This document shows, piece after piece, positions 44,973 through 53,759 of a stretch of 64,000 nucleotides of DNA (positions are counted from its first letter, which is position 1; the number at the start of each line of letters is the position of its first letter). The stretch covers positions 55,350-119,349 of the forward strand of contig CAZFHA010000009.1 of the NCBI GenBank assembly GCA_964518595.1. The letters are read 5' to 3'. The position numbers and the translations under genes were made by a program. This stretch comes from CAZFHA01 sp964518595 (GTDB taxonomy: Bacteria > Bacillota > Clostridia > Saccharofermentanales > Saccharofermentanaceae). The notes beneath the pieces are model-generated. The model had not been told where the DNA came from and did not search any database. It saw only the letters and a list, made by a program, of their open reading frames with translations.

Positions 44973-46277
44973 TTATATCACGGTTTCCTTTTTCTTTTGA
45001 GGTAATGTCAGAGTTATAAGCAGAAGATCATCAACTATATCATCATAATAGAAACCTTTATACTCCGTAATTCGTTGCCGCAAAGCATGAAACCGAAAGA
45101 AATTTTTCCCGCATTGCTTTACTAGGGTAACAGGCAATTGTATTTGCAGATAAATTCTTTCACCAAAAGCCGCAAGAAGTCCCTCCATAAGAATTGGGTT
45201 GTTAGCTGCAGTTTGAGAGGCATTTCTACTAACTTGTTCTAACCAGTTGGTTAAAAGCTGAGAAATTTCTGGGTCAATCGGATAATTGGGTGGAACAATT
45301 TCTAGCCGAAGTGTAAGTGAAGGAAAATGGGGGGAATTCTGTTTAATTATTAAATTAGATTTATTTGGGAAGGTGTCCTGCGGATGACTTACCGGTAGCT
45401 GGGGGAAATTACCCATTAGACTTTGCAGAGAAGTTTCAGCCTCTATAAGCTGATGATTTTCCAGCGCATACTGAATCGGTAAAAGTCGATTTTTTAGATC
45501 ATGAATCAGTTGATTACTTCTCAAATAGTGGCTCATAAGCTGATTTAATTTATTACCTTCTTGTTGGAGATATTGCTGTAGCCATTGGTTGCTAGATGAC
45601 CGAGAGATATCCATAGCTAGTTTACGATATTGGGAAAGCATTATGAAGTTGATTAAGAAAGGAAGGATAGAAATGAAAAGTGCCAAGACTGTTACAGCCT
45701 GTATCTTCAACAATAGTAGTGCGTTAAAAGCAATTATGCTAATAGAGGTAAGTGGAAGGATAAAAATATAAAAGGTATATGGTAATACTTTTGAAGGAGA
45801 TTTTAAAGAAGAAATTCTTGTTGATATTTGTAACCGTATAAGGGCTATAATCACCGTGTATAAAATATTGTCAAGTATTATTCCATAGAGTCTAATGGCA
45901 GAGGGGGTAAGAATTTCTGTTACTGACAAAGTTGGTACAGAAGATAGTAGCTGAAAGGTAAATATATCAGTACATAAATAGATAGCTGGATAACAAAAAA
46001 GGAGTGAAATTTTCCAAAAGAAAGATCCTCTAAAAAGAAATAATAAAATTAGGAACATAGATAGAAGCCAAAGAAGAAAATATATAATAGGTTCTGTAAA
46101 GATATTATTTAGAAAGCTAAGGTACAGGCCAGATAGTAGAGTTAGTACCCAGTAGTGTTTCTCTAAAGCTCTCCATTTGGGCGTAAGATACCCCATTATA
46201 AAATAGAAGAATAAAAAAGCCTGTAGCTGGTTAATACCATTTTCCAATACAAACCAAAATAAATTTGAGTCAAGCAT
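44973..46277 (-). CDS. Membrane protein with HDLKN motif and degenerate kinase domain (possible pseudokinase)
   Basis: About 434 residues, convergent with the AgrC-like kinase. Six hydrophobic helices (about 5-210) are followed by LIHDLKNRLLPIQYALE, which looks like a kinase dimerisation and phosphoacceptor helix. The region where the ATPase should be (SQLLTNWLEQVSRNASQ, then strands) has no recognisable N box or glycine-rich G boxes. I infer a kinase-derived sensor or modulator that lost ATP binding. The ATG at 46277 has a GGGG site; longer starts at 46289 (ATG) and 46310 (TTG) are possible. No partner regulator is adjacent on this strand. Confidence 0.7.
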   Translation of the reverse strand: MLDSNLFWFVLENGINQLQAFLFFYFIMGYLTPKWRALEKHYWVLTLLSGLYLSFLNNIFTEPIIYFLLWLLSMFLILLFLFRGSFFWKISLLFCYPAIYLCTDIFTFQLLSSVPTLSVTEILTPSAIRLYGIILDNILYTVIIALIRLQISTRISSLKSPSKVLPYTFYIFILPLTSISIIAFNALLLLKIQAVTVLALFISILPFLINFIMLSQYRKLAMDISRSSSNQWLQQYLQQEGNKLNQLMSHYLRSNQLIHDLKNRLLPIQYALENHQLIEAETSLQSLMGNFPQLPVSHPQDTFPNKSNLIIKQNSPHFPSLTLRLEIVPPNYPIDPEISQLLTNWLEQVSRNASQTAANNPILMEGLLAAFGERIYLQIQLPVTLVKQCGKNFFRFHALRQRITEYKGFYYDDIVDDLLLITLTLPQKKKETVI

Positions 46278-46382
46278 AAATTTCCCCATTACTTCATAGT
46301 AGTCAGTCAATTATAAACTATTTCTGATAACTGTATAGTATTTCCGATTAAGCGGTGAGTTTCAACCCGATCTAAAAAACTA

Positions 46383-46412
46383 TTACCTTTATCCATAAGA
46401 TTAAGGTATAAT
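46383..46412 (+). promoter_or_regulatory. Promoter of pnp
   Basis: Consensus TATAAT (46407-46412) with a weak TTACCT (46383-46388) at 18 bases, giving a leader of about 140 bases before pnp. Confidence 0.55.
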
Positions 46413-46430
46413 GAGAAAAGTTTACAAAAT

Positions 46431-46532
46431 GGAGTTGCCAGTTCAGGTTGTAGTGGGTAGATTGAGCTGTTGTTTGTACTTTTATCAAAGAAACAACCGT
46501 TGAATCTACAAGCTACCGCCCTGGACAGCTCC
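46431..46532 (+). promoter_or_regulatory. Long hairpin in the pnp leader
   Basis: Nested pairings in order: GGAG (46431-46434) with CTCC (46529-46532), GTAG (46450) with CTAC (46513), TAGATT (46458) with AATCTA (46503), GTTGTTT (46469) with AAACAAC (46491). Together they form one interrupted stem of about 100 bases ending 28 bases before the pnp ATG. In E. coli the pnp leader is a long hairpin cut by RNase III and used by PNPase to repress itself; a similar role is inferred here. Confidence 0.65.
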
Positions 46533-46560
46533 ATGTATTAAAGTAACCAGGAGGTTTTAC

Positions 46561-48879
46561 ATGGAAAAGATTTTTACAACAACTTTAGCCGGACGACCAC
46601 TTGTGGTAGAAACAGGTAAACTGGCTCAATTCGCTAATGGATCATGCTTGATTCGTTATGGCGAGACTGTCATTTTGTCTACTGCAACGGCATCTACTAC
46701 CCCAAGGGACGGGATTGATTTCTTTCCTTTGTCCGTTGATTATGAAGAGAAGCAGTATGCTGTAGGTAAGATTCCCGGCGGCTACATTAAACGTGAAGGT
46801 CGTCCTTCCGAAAAAGCGATACTGACATCCCGGGTTATTGACCGCCCGATTCGTCCCTTGTTTCCTAAGGACTTAAGAAATGATGTAAGTGTTTCTAATT
46901 TGGTTCTGTCTGTAGATCAGGACTGTTCACCAGAGTTTACCTCTATGTTAGGAACATCAATTGCTATTGCGATCTCGGATATTCCTTGGAATGGCCCGAT
47001 TGCCGGTGTTATTTTGGGCTTAATTGGGGATGATGTAATTATCAACCCTACAGAGGCTCAGCGTGAGCAGAGCCAGATGTATGTAACTCTGGCCGGTACA
47101 GCTAAGAAAATTTGTATGGTAGAAGCTGGCGCTAATGAAGTTCCGGATGAGACCATGTTGGCAGCTATCGAAATTGGGCAAAAGACCATCCAAGAGTTGG
47201 TGGCCTTTGTTAACTCCATCGTAGCGGAAATTGGTAAAGAAAAGTTTTCTTATGTATCTGCGGATGTTCCAGAAGAGGCTTTTGCTCTCATTAAAGACTT
47301 GGCTTGGGAGGATATGCGTAAAGCGGTTCTATCTGATGACAAGAGTGTCAGGGACCAACAGGTAGCTGCTCTCACCGATAAAGTTAAGGCTCATTTGGCA
47401 GAGCATGCAGAAGAGTTCTTGCCTTATGTGGGTGAGGCTATTTATAAGCTTGAGAAGAAGGTTGTACGCGATTATTTATTTAGAGAGCATGTTCGGGTTG
47501 ATGGTCGTGCCTTAAACCAAATCAGAGCGCTTTCTTGCGATGTTGGTGTTCTGCCTAGAGTTCACGGTACCGGTTTATTCCAACGTGGACAAACACAAGT
47601 ATTGACTACTTGTACCTTGGCTCCGCTTTCAAAAGTTCAGATGCTTGATGGACTTGATAATGAAGATACTAAGCGTTATATGCACCACTATAATTTTCCC
47701 GGCTATTCAGTAGGTGAGGCTAAACCGCCTCGCTCTCCCGGACGTAGAGAGATTGGTCACGGAGCCTTAGCTGAAAGATCTCTTGTACCGGTTCTCCCCA
47801 GTGAGGAAGAATTTCCCTACGCCATTCGCACGGTGTCAGAAATTCTTATGTCTAACGGCTCTACCTCTCAAGGTTCTGTTTGTGCCAGTACATTGGCTCT
47901 CATGGATGCTGGTGTTCCCATTAAGCGCCCCGTTGCAGGTATTTCCACCGGCTTGATTGTAAATGAAGAGAATGATGAAGATTTCTTGGTTTTCATGGAT
48001 ATTCAAGGGATTGAGGACTTTTTTGGTGACATGGACTTTAAGGTGGCTGGAACCGATCAGGGTATTACATCCATTCAGGTTGACATTAAGGTTGATGGAT
48101 TAAGTCTTGATATTATTCGTCAGGCTTTTGCCATGACGCGCCAGGGACGTTTGCAAATTATTAATGAGGTTTTATTACCTAGAATTGCTGCGCCGAGAGA
48201 AGAGCTTTCACCTTATGCTCCTCGTATTATTACTACCCAGGTTCCGGTAGACAAGATTCGTGAAGTTATCGGTTCCGGTGGTAAAGTAATTAACAAAATT
48301 ATTGCCGATACCGGTGCTCAGATCGACATTAATGATGATGGACGTATTTTTATTGCTACACCGGATGCTGAGAAGGCGGCTCATGCCTTAGCCATTATTA
48401 ATGGTATTGTCAGAGATCCAGAGGTTGGTCAGGTTTTTGATGGCGTAGTTACCCGTCTGATGAATTTCGGCGCATTCGTTGAGTTTTTGCCTGGAAAAGA
48501 AGGCTTGGTTCACATTTCTAAAATGGCTTGGGGCCGAGTTGAAAAGGTTGAAGATGCTGTTAAAGAAGGCGACTCTGTTCAAGTCAAAGTTCTTGAGATT
48601 GATAGCCAAGGAAGAATTAATCTTTCCATTCGGGACTGTCAGGAAAAGCCTGAAGGCTATGTAGATGCGCCCGAAGCTCCTCGCAAGCCTGCCGGTGATC
48701 GGGGACCCAGAGAGCGCAGAAGCAACGATTATGGCGACAGAGGCGGACGCCCTCATGGTGACCGTCATCATGGTGATCGTCCACACAGAGAGCGACGTGA
48801 TTTTGATAATAATCACAAGCCTGCTGAAGGTTCACCAGCTGAGGATAATCGTCCCGGCATGCGTAGTAGAGAGTTTTAA
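46561..48879 (+). CDS. pnp: Polyribonucleotide nucleotidyltransferase (PNPase)
   Basis: 3'-5' phosphorolytic exoribonuclease of the RNA degradosome, 772 residues. Two RNase PH domains flank an all-helical linker: IPGGYIKREGRPSE in the first, FPGYSVGEAKPPRSPGRREI and ISTGLIVNE in the second. KH (IREVIGSGGKVINKI) and S1 (GVVTRLMNFGAFVEFLPG, LVHISKM) domains follow. Past about residue 700 there is an Arg/Gly/His-rich tail with repeated GDR-H-GDR patterns, longer than usual and probably RNA-binding or disordered. The start follows AGGAGG. It is separated from rpsO by about 6.7 kb. Confidence 0.97.
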   Translation: MEKIFTTTLAGRPLVVETGKLAQFANGSCLIRYGETVILSTATASTTPRDGIDFFPLSVDYEEKQYAVGKIPGGYIKREGRPSEKAILTSRVIDRPIRPLFPKDLRNDVSVSNLVLSVDQDCSPEFTSMLGTSIAIAISDIPWNGPIAGVILGLIGDDVIINPTEAQREQSQMYVTLAGTAKKICMVEAGANEVPDETMLAAIEIGQKTIQELVAFVNSIVAEIGKEKFSYVSADVPEEAFALIKDLAWEDMRKAVLSDDKSVRDQQVAALTDKVKAHLAEHAEEFLPYVGEAIYKLEKKVVRDYLFREHVRVDGRALNQIRALSCDVGVLPRVHGTGLFQRGQTQVLTTCTLAPLSKVQMLDGLDNEDTKRYMHHYNFPGYSVGEAKPPRSPGRREIGHGALAERSLVPVLPSEEEFPYAIRTVSEILMSNGSTSQGSVCASTLALMDAGVPIKRPVAGISTGLIVNEENDEDFLVFMDIQGIEDFFGDMDFKVAGTDQGITSIQVDIKVDGLSLDIIRQAFAMTRQGRLQIINEVLLPRIAAPREELSPYAPRIITTQVPVDKIREVIGSGGKVINKIIADTGAQIDINDDGRIFIATPDAEKAAHALAIINGIVRDPEVGQVFDGVVTRLMNFGAFVEFLPGKEGLVHISKMAWGRVEKVEDAVKEGDSVQVKVLEIDSQGRINLSIRDCQEKPEGYVDAPEAPRKPAGDRGPRERRSNDYGDRGGRPHGDRHHGDRPHRERRDFDNNHKPAEGSPAEDNRPGMRSREF

Positions 48880-48909
48880 GTAATCCTTTACCTTAATCTT
48901 GACTAAAAG

Positions 48910-48954
48910 AATACCCCAAGCTTCCTATATTAGGTTGGAAGCCTGGGGTATTTT
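48910..48954. terminator. Bidirectional terminator between pnp and the AIM24-family gene
   Basis: 16-base arms (48910-48925 with 48937-48952) pairing with only a 2-base mismatch, followed by TTTT on the plus strand and TTCTTTT on the minus strand, between convergent genes. Confidence 0.85.
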
Positions 48955-49037
48955 AATGGGTAGCCTTCTTTTACATTGAAAGCCTTTTAGCTAATAACAT
49001 GTGGATGCAAACAGAATCTATTGCCCCTTAGCTCAGC

Positions 49038-49718
49038 TTAATTTTTACTGGGGAGGAAGGGAATTATAGAGGCGGCTACTTTGTTAAGTGGCATAGTCTG
49101 TAGCCAAACCCGGCCGGGCCCGGTTACTTTGGTTAAAAATAAGCCTTCACCACCGAGGAAAATATTCTTTAGCCCTTTAACGGTTTGAATGTCCAAGGTT
49201 ACAGATTCATCCATCATAGCTACGTAGCCGTTATCTACAAGCATTGATTCTCCGGGGGCTAAATTATATTCTTCTGTCATTCCGTCAATTTCTACAAAGG
49301 CTAAGCCTTCGCCAGACAGTTTCTGCATGATGAAGCCTTCGCCACCAAAAAATCCAGCACCGATTCGTTTCTGGAAAAATATAGATAAATTTACCCCGGG
49401 TTGGGCAGCCAAAAAGGCAGTTTTTTGGACAACCATATTGAAGCCAGGACGAATAGATAGGGGAAGAATTTGTCCTGGAAAACTATTGGAAAAGGCGATA
49501 AGACCAGGCTTTCCAGTAGCGGTGTAACGATTCTGGAAAAAGGAGTCTCCGGCAAGCAGACGACCAAAGGCTTTTCCGGCGCCTCCCTTGGCACTGGTTT
49601 CCATCTGGAAGTTATCGCTCATCCAACTCATTGCGCCTCTCTCTGTTATCATGCTTTCACCAGGTTCTAAAGTACAGATAACAACGGGTAAAGGTGTTCC
49701 TTTAATTTCGTATTTCAT
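49038..49718 (-). CDS. AIM24 / TIGR00266-family protein
   Basis: 226 residues with the family start KYEIKGTPLPVVICTLEPGESMITERGAM split over the first 30 positions, then GGAGKAFGRLLAGDSFFQN, AFSNSFPGQILPL and GGEGLFLTKVTGPGRVWLQT. The fold is a triple beta-helix-like repeat; bacterial members have no established activity. The start follows AAGGAGG on the minus strand. It is monocistronic, convergent with pnp and divergent from rsmE. Confidence 0.88.
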   Translation of the reverse strand: MKYEIKGTPLPVVICTLEPGESMITERGAMSWMSDNFQMETSAKGGAGKAFGRLLAGDSFFQNRYTATGKPGLIAFSNSFPGQILPLSIRPGFNMVVQKTAFLAAQPGVNLSIFFQKRIGAGFFGGEGFIMQKLSGEGLAFVEIDGMTEEYNLAPGESMLVDNGYVAMMDESVTLDIQTVKGLKNIFLGGEGLFLTKVTGPGRVWLQTMPLNKVAASIIPFLPSKN

Positions 49719-49814
49719 TTTTCCTCCTTCTGGGCTTGCCCCAGTGGCTAAATTCAGTTATTCTACTTTATGATTTTATACTCTTTCTAGCAAAGGTCAA
49801 ATATAGGAGCTACT

Positions 49815-50582
49815 ATGACAAGATTATTTACTGAAGAGATACTATCTTCTGCCTTAACAGCCTATAAATTTACCGGTAATGAAGCTCGTTACCTTTGTGA
49901 TGTATTACGTCTTCAGGTAGGGGAGGAACTGGACTTGTGCGACGGTGGCGCTAAGGATTTTCGCCTGGAAATCACAAAGCTCTTGCCCGGTGAGGTACAG
50001 GCTGCTGTCTTATCCTGCACCCCTAATGATACGGAACCACCTTATGAAGTAGTCCTATTTCAAGGCCTAGTTAAGGGTGATAAGATGGATTTAATTATCC
50101 AGAAAGCTGTAGAGCTGGGGGTAGCTTCTGTTGTACCGCTGATTTGTGACCGTTCCATTATGCGTTTGACAAAGGAGCAAGCACCTAAAAAGTGTCAAAG
50201 ATGGCAGAAGATTGCCACGGAGGCGGCGCGTCAATGTGGCCGTGGTAAAATTCCTGAAGTTTTTTTACCAGTTACTTTCAATGAAGCGTTAGAAACGATA
50301 GCCGACTCTATGGAGCTTTGCTTTTTGCCTTGGGAGGGTGAGAAAAGTCTGACTTTGTTTGATCTGCTAGAACCTTGGATAAGGGATTACCCTTTTGTCC
50401 AAGGCGTTAAACCGCGAATAGGGTTCTTTATTGGACCGGAAGGTGGATTTTCCGGACAGGAAGTTCAAAAAGCTTTAGAAAAGGATTTGCCAACGGTCAC
50501 CTTGGGCAAAAGAATTCTTAGAACAGAGACGGCAGGCTTAGCAGTTCTTGCAGCTCTTGGCTACCGTCTTCCCGGTTTGTGA
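49815..50582 (+). CDS. rsmE: 16S rRNA (uracil-1498-N3)-methyltransferase RsmE
   Basis: SPOUT methyltransferase of 255 residues. An N-terminal PUA-like domain with ARYLCDVLRLQVG is followed by IIQKAVELGVASVVPL, FFIGPEGGFSGQEV (SAM knot) and LGKRILRTETAGLAVLAAL. The start follows AGGAG. It lies 69 bases before hisS; no T-box or other leader is seen between them, so hisS-aspS may be read from upstream. Confidence 0.94.
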   Translation: MTRLFTEEILSSALTAYKFTGNEARYLCDVLRLQVGEELDLCDGGAKDFRLEITKLLPGEVQAAVLSCTPNDTEPPYEVVLFQGLVKGDKMDLIIQKAVELGVASVVPLICDRSIMRLTKEQAPKKCQRWQKIATEAARQCGRGKIPEVFLPVTFNEALETIADSMELCFLPWEGEKSLTLFDLLEPWIRDYPFVQGVKPRIGFFIGPEGGFSGQEVQKALEKDLPTVTLGKRILRTETAGLAVLAALGYRLPGL

Positions 50583-50651
50583 TGTATAATATTTAGATGT
50601 TGTATTTAAATCCTATTATGAAAATTCTGGAAAACGATGGGAGTATGAAAC

Positions 50652-51914
50652 ATGAAGTATAAGGTTCCAAAGGGAACTCGCGATATTTTACCCCAGGAGA
50701 TTAGTCGCTGGCAAAGGGTTGAGCACCTTTTTGCAGAGATTTGTGGAGAATTTGGCTACAAAGAAATTCGTATTCCTACCTTTGAGCAGACGGAGGTTTT
50801 TGCTCGGGGGGTTGGAGAAACTACTGATGTTGTTCAGAAAGAAATGTATACCTTTCCTGACAAAGGCGGAAGAAGTCTTACCTTGCGCCCGGAGGGAACG
50901 GCCGGTGTGGTCAGAAGTTTTATTGAAAATGGTATGGCTTCTTACACATCACCTGTGCGCTTATTCTATAATATAACTGCCTTCCGTTATGAGAATGTAC
51001 AGAAGGGACGCTATCGTGAGTTTCATCAATTTGGCTTGGAGGCCTTTGGGGCTGAGGGGCCGCAGATTGATGCGGAGATTATTAGCGTGCTTGTGCTGTT
51101 CTTTAGCAAAGCCGGCCTTAAAGAAATCCAATTACGTCTTAACAGTATTGGTTGCCCGATTTGCCGCAAAGACTATCAGGAGAAGTTGAAAGCCTACTAT
51201 GCTCCTCAGCTAGATTCTATGTGTGAAGATTGTCAGGGACGTTTTCAAAAGAATCCGCTACGAATGCTGGACTGCAAACAGACTCATTGTCATAACTTAG
51301 CGCTTTCTGCACCTAAGCTTCTGGACTATCTTTGTGTGGATTGCCAGGAACACTTTGGCGGTGTACGTCAATATTTAGATTTAATGGAAATTCCTTACGA
51401 GATAGACTCGGGGATTGTGCGTGGCCTTGATTATTACACGCGGACTGTTTTTGAGTTTGTATCGGAACATGTTGGTACGCAGGGAACGATTTGCGGCGGC
51501 GGTCGCTATGATGGCTTAGTGGAGACCATGGGTGGAGCTAAGACTCCAGGTGCCGGATTTGCTATGGGTGTAGAACGTTTTCTAATGGAAATGGAGGCGC
51601 AGGGAATTTTAACTGAGGAGCCTTCCCCCATAAAGCTTTATATAGCTCCCATGGATCAGATTTCCCGTGAGCGAGCGGCACAGCTGGTTTTTTCACTGCG
51701 AAAAGCGGGATATGGTTGTGAAACGGATCTGATGAACCGTAGTTTTAAGGCTCAATTAAAGTACGCTGATAAGTCTAAGATTCCCTATCTTTTGGTGCTA
51801 GGGGAGAATGAAACTAAGTCAGGGTCAGCACAGGTTAAGCGAATGGATGACGGAGCAAAGTTTGACGTTATTTTAGACAATCTGGAATCCTTCTTTACCG
51901 CTTTGGCTACTTGA
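50652..51914 (+). CDS. hisS: Histidine-tRNA ligase
   Basis: Class II synthetase of 420 residues. Motif 2 (ITAFRYENVQKGRYREFHQF), the histidine A loop (GIVRGLDYYTRTVFEF) and motif 3 (GAGFAMGVERFLM) are clear, with the C-terminal anticodon domain ending near 51900. An extra cysteine cluster (CPICRK, CEDCQ, CKQTHC, CVDCQ) in the insertion region could bind zinc. The start follows GGGAG. aspS follows 48 bases later, the usual pair in Bacillota. Confidence 0.96.
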   Translation: MKYKVPKGTRDILPQEISRWQRVEHLFAEICGEFGYKEIRIPTFEQTEVFARGVGETTDVVQKEMYTFPDKGGRSLTLRPEGTAGVVRSFIENGMASYTSPVRLFYNITAFRYENVQKGRYREFHQFGLEAFGAEGPQIDAEIISVLVLFFSKAGLKEIQLRLNSIGCPICRKDYQEKLKAYYAPQLDSMCEDCQGRFQKNPLRMLDCKQTHCHNLALSAPKLLDYLCVDCQEHFGGVRQYLDLMEIPYEIDSGIVRGLDYYTRTVFEFVSEHVGTQGTICGGGRYDGLVETMGGAKTPGAGFAMGVERFLMEMEAQGILTEEPSPIKLYIAPMDQISRERAAQLVFSLRKAGYGCETDLMNRSFKAQLKYADKSKIPYLLVLGENETKSGSAQVKRMDDGAKFDVILDNLESFFTALAT

Positions 51915-51962
51915 TCTGGTAAGAGTAAATTTATAAAGATTATAGGAATAGAGGATAGATGA

Positions 51963-53759
51963 ATGGCAGAATCAATCAATGGTTTAGTAAGAACAATGCG
52001 CTGTGCTGAAGTTGAAGTTGGGCAGGTAGGGAAAAAGGTTACATTAATGGGGTGGTGTCATAAGAACCGTGACCTGGGCGGCTTGATGTTTATTACTTTA
52101 CGGGATCGCAGTGGTGAAATTCAGTTAGTGGTTAGCCCGGAAGAATGTAGCCCTGATATTGTTACGAAGGCTTCCACTATTAAGAGTGAGTTTGTTATTG
52201 CCTGCACCGGTACTGTTCGACACCGTTCTTCACCAAATCCCAACATGAAGACAGGAGCCATAGAGGTTCTGGTAGAAGAGTTGCGAATTTTGTCGGAAGC
52301 ACAGACGCCACCTTTTTACATTGAAGAGAATGTGGGGGCGAATGAGGCTTTGCGCTTGAAATACCGCTATCTTGATCTACGACGACCAGATATGCAGCGG
52401 AATCTTATTCTAAGACATAGGATTAGCAAATGTGCTCGAGATTATTTTGACGAACATGGTTTTTTAGATATCGAGACCCCCATGTTAGGCAAGAGCACAC
52501 CGGAGGGGGCGCGGGACTATCTGGTACCCAGTCGAGTGAAGCCGGGGTCATTCTTTGCTCTGCCCCAGTCACCTCAGCTCTATAAGCAGCTCTTGATGTT
52601 AGCGGGTTATGACCGCTATATGCAGATTGCAAAATGTTTTCGGGATGAAGATTTACGGGCTGACCGTCAGCCGGAGTTTACTCAAATTGATCTTGAAATG
52701 GCCTTTGTTAATATGGAAGATGTTATTACAGTTACCGAGGGCTTTCTTCAGAGAGTATTCCAAGATATTTTGGAGGTTTCGGTCACGCTACCTTTGCCAC
52801 GCTTAACATGGCATGAGGCTATGGAGCGCTTTGGCTCAGATAAGCCGGATTTGCGATTCGGGTTGGAACTTCAGGATATTTCTACTTTGGCAGCGACTAT
52901 TGATTTCCCGGTTTTCAGCAATGCTCTTGCTGAGGGCGGGAGTGTAAGAGGAATTTGTTTGCCTGATGGAGCGAACATGACTCGAAAAGAAATTGATGCA
53001 CTGGGCGAAGTGGTCAAGACCTATCAAGCTAAAGGCTTGGCATGGATGGCGCCGGGTGAATCCCCCAGAGGTTCTTTTCTAAAGTTTTTGACACCGGAGC
53101 AGATTAAGGCTTTGGCCGATGCCTTTTCAGCCAAGGAAGGTGATATTCTTTTCTTTGTGGCAGATAAGAATAAGGTTGTTTTTGATTCTTTAGGGGCTTT
53201 ACGCTGCCATTTAGCCCAACTTCGTGGTCTGATCTCCGAGAATCAATATAATTTGGCTTGGGTAACAGAGTTTCCTTTGTTTGAATATGATGAAGATTCA
53301 AGTCGTTATGTGGCTGTTCATCACCCCTTTACCAGTCCCATGGATGAAGATTTAGAGCGTTTGGAATCTGATCCGGGATCGGTTCGTGCCAAGGCTTATG
53401 ATATTATTCTTAATGGAAACGAATTAGGTGGCGGCAGTATCCGAATTCATGATCAGGCTCTGCAACAAAAGATGTTCCAGCTTTTAGGTTTTACTACGGA
53501 AGAAGCCTATGAACAGTTTGGTTTCCTATTGAATGCTTTTAGTTACGGGGTTCCTCCCCATGGTGGCTTGGCTTTTGGTCTGGATAGATTGGTTATGCTT
53601 ATGACCCACAGTAAGAGTATCAGAGAGGTTATTGCCTTTCCTAAGGTGCAGAACTCTTCAGACCTCATGACGGAAGCGCCAGCGCCGGTAGCTCAGGCCC
53701 AACTGGATGATTTGATGATTTGCTCATTAGCAGCTGACAAGGAGATCGTCGATGGATGA
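51963..53759 (+). CDS. aspS: Aspartate-tRNA ligase
   Basis: Class II synthetase of bacterial type, 598 residues. An N-terminal OB-fold (VTLMGWCHKNRDLGGLMFI), motif 1 around FLDIETPMLGKSTPEGARD, motif 2 (QIAKCFRDEDLRADRQPEFTQ written in two parts: CFRDEDLRADRQ, PEFTQIDLEM), the bacterial insertion (GAD) domain, and motif 3 (GLAFGLDRLVML). Whether it also charges tRNA-Asn cannot be judged; gatCAB is not in the window. The 3' end overlaps lepB by 8 bases. Confidence 0.96.
   Translation: MAESINGLVRTMRCAEVEVGQVGKKVTLMGWCHKNRDLGGLMFITLRDRSGEIQLVVSPEECSPDIVTKASTIKSEFVIACTGTVRHRSSPNPNMKTGAIEVLVEELRILSEAQTPPFYIEENVGANEALRLKYRYLDLRRPDMQRNLILRHRISKCARDYFDEHGFLDIETPMLGKSTPEGARDYLVPSRVKPGSFFALPQSPQLYKQLLMLAGYDRYMQIAKCFRDEDLRADRQPEFTQIDLEMAFVNMEDVITVTEGFLQRVFQDILEVSVTLPLPRLTWHEAMERFGSDKPDLRFGLELQDISTLAATIDFPVFSNALAEGGSVRGICLPDGANMTRKEIDALGEVVKTYQAKGLAWMAPGESPRGSFLKFLTPEQIKALADAFSAKEGDILFFVADKNKVVFDSLGALRCHLAQLRGLISENQYNLAWVTEFPLFEYDEDSSRYVAVHHPFTSPMDEDLERLESDPGSVRAKAYDIILNGNELGGGSIRIHDQALQQKMFQLLGFTTEEAYEQFGFLLNAFSYGVPPHGGLAFGLDRLVMLMTHSKSIREVIAFPKVQNSSDLMTEAPAPVAQAQLDDLMICSLAADKEIVDG

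Noticed and set aside
46307..46534. 75-codon open frame on the minus strand just before the pseudokinase gene
   Set aside because: It has no ribosome site, covers the pnp promoter and hairpin leader, and its composition is explained by the RNA structure on the other strand.
50583..50651. T-box leader before hisS-aspS
   Set aside because: Only 69 bases are available, with no T-box sequence or terminator hairpin; the gap before aspS is even shorter.
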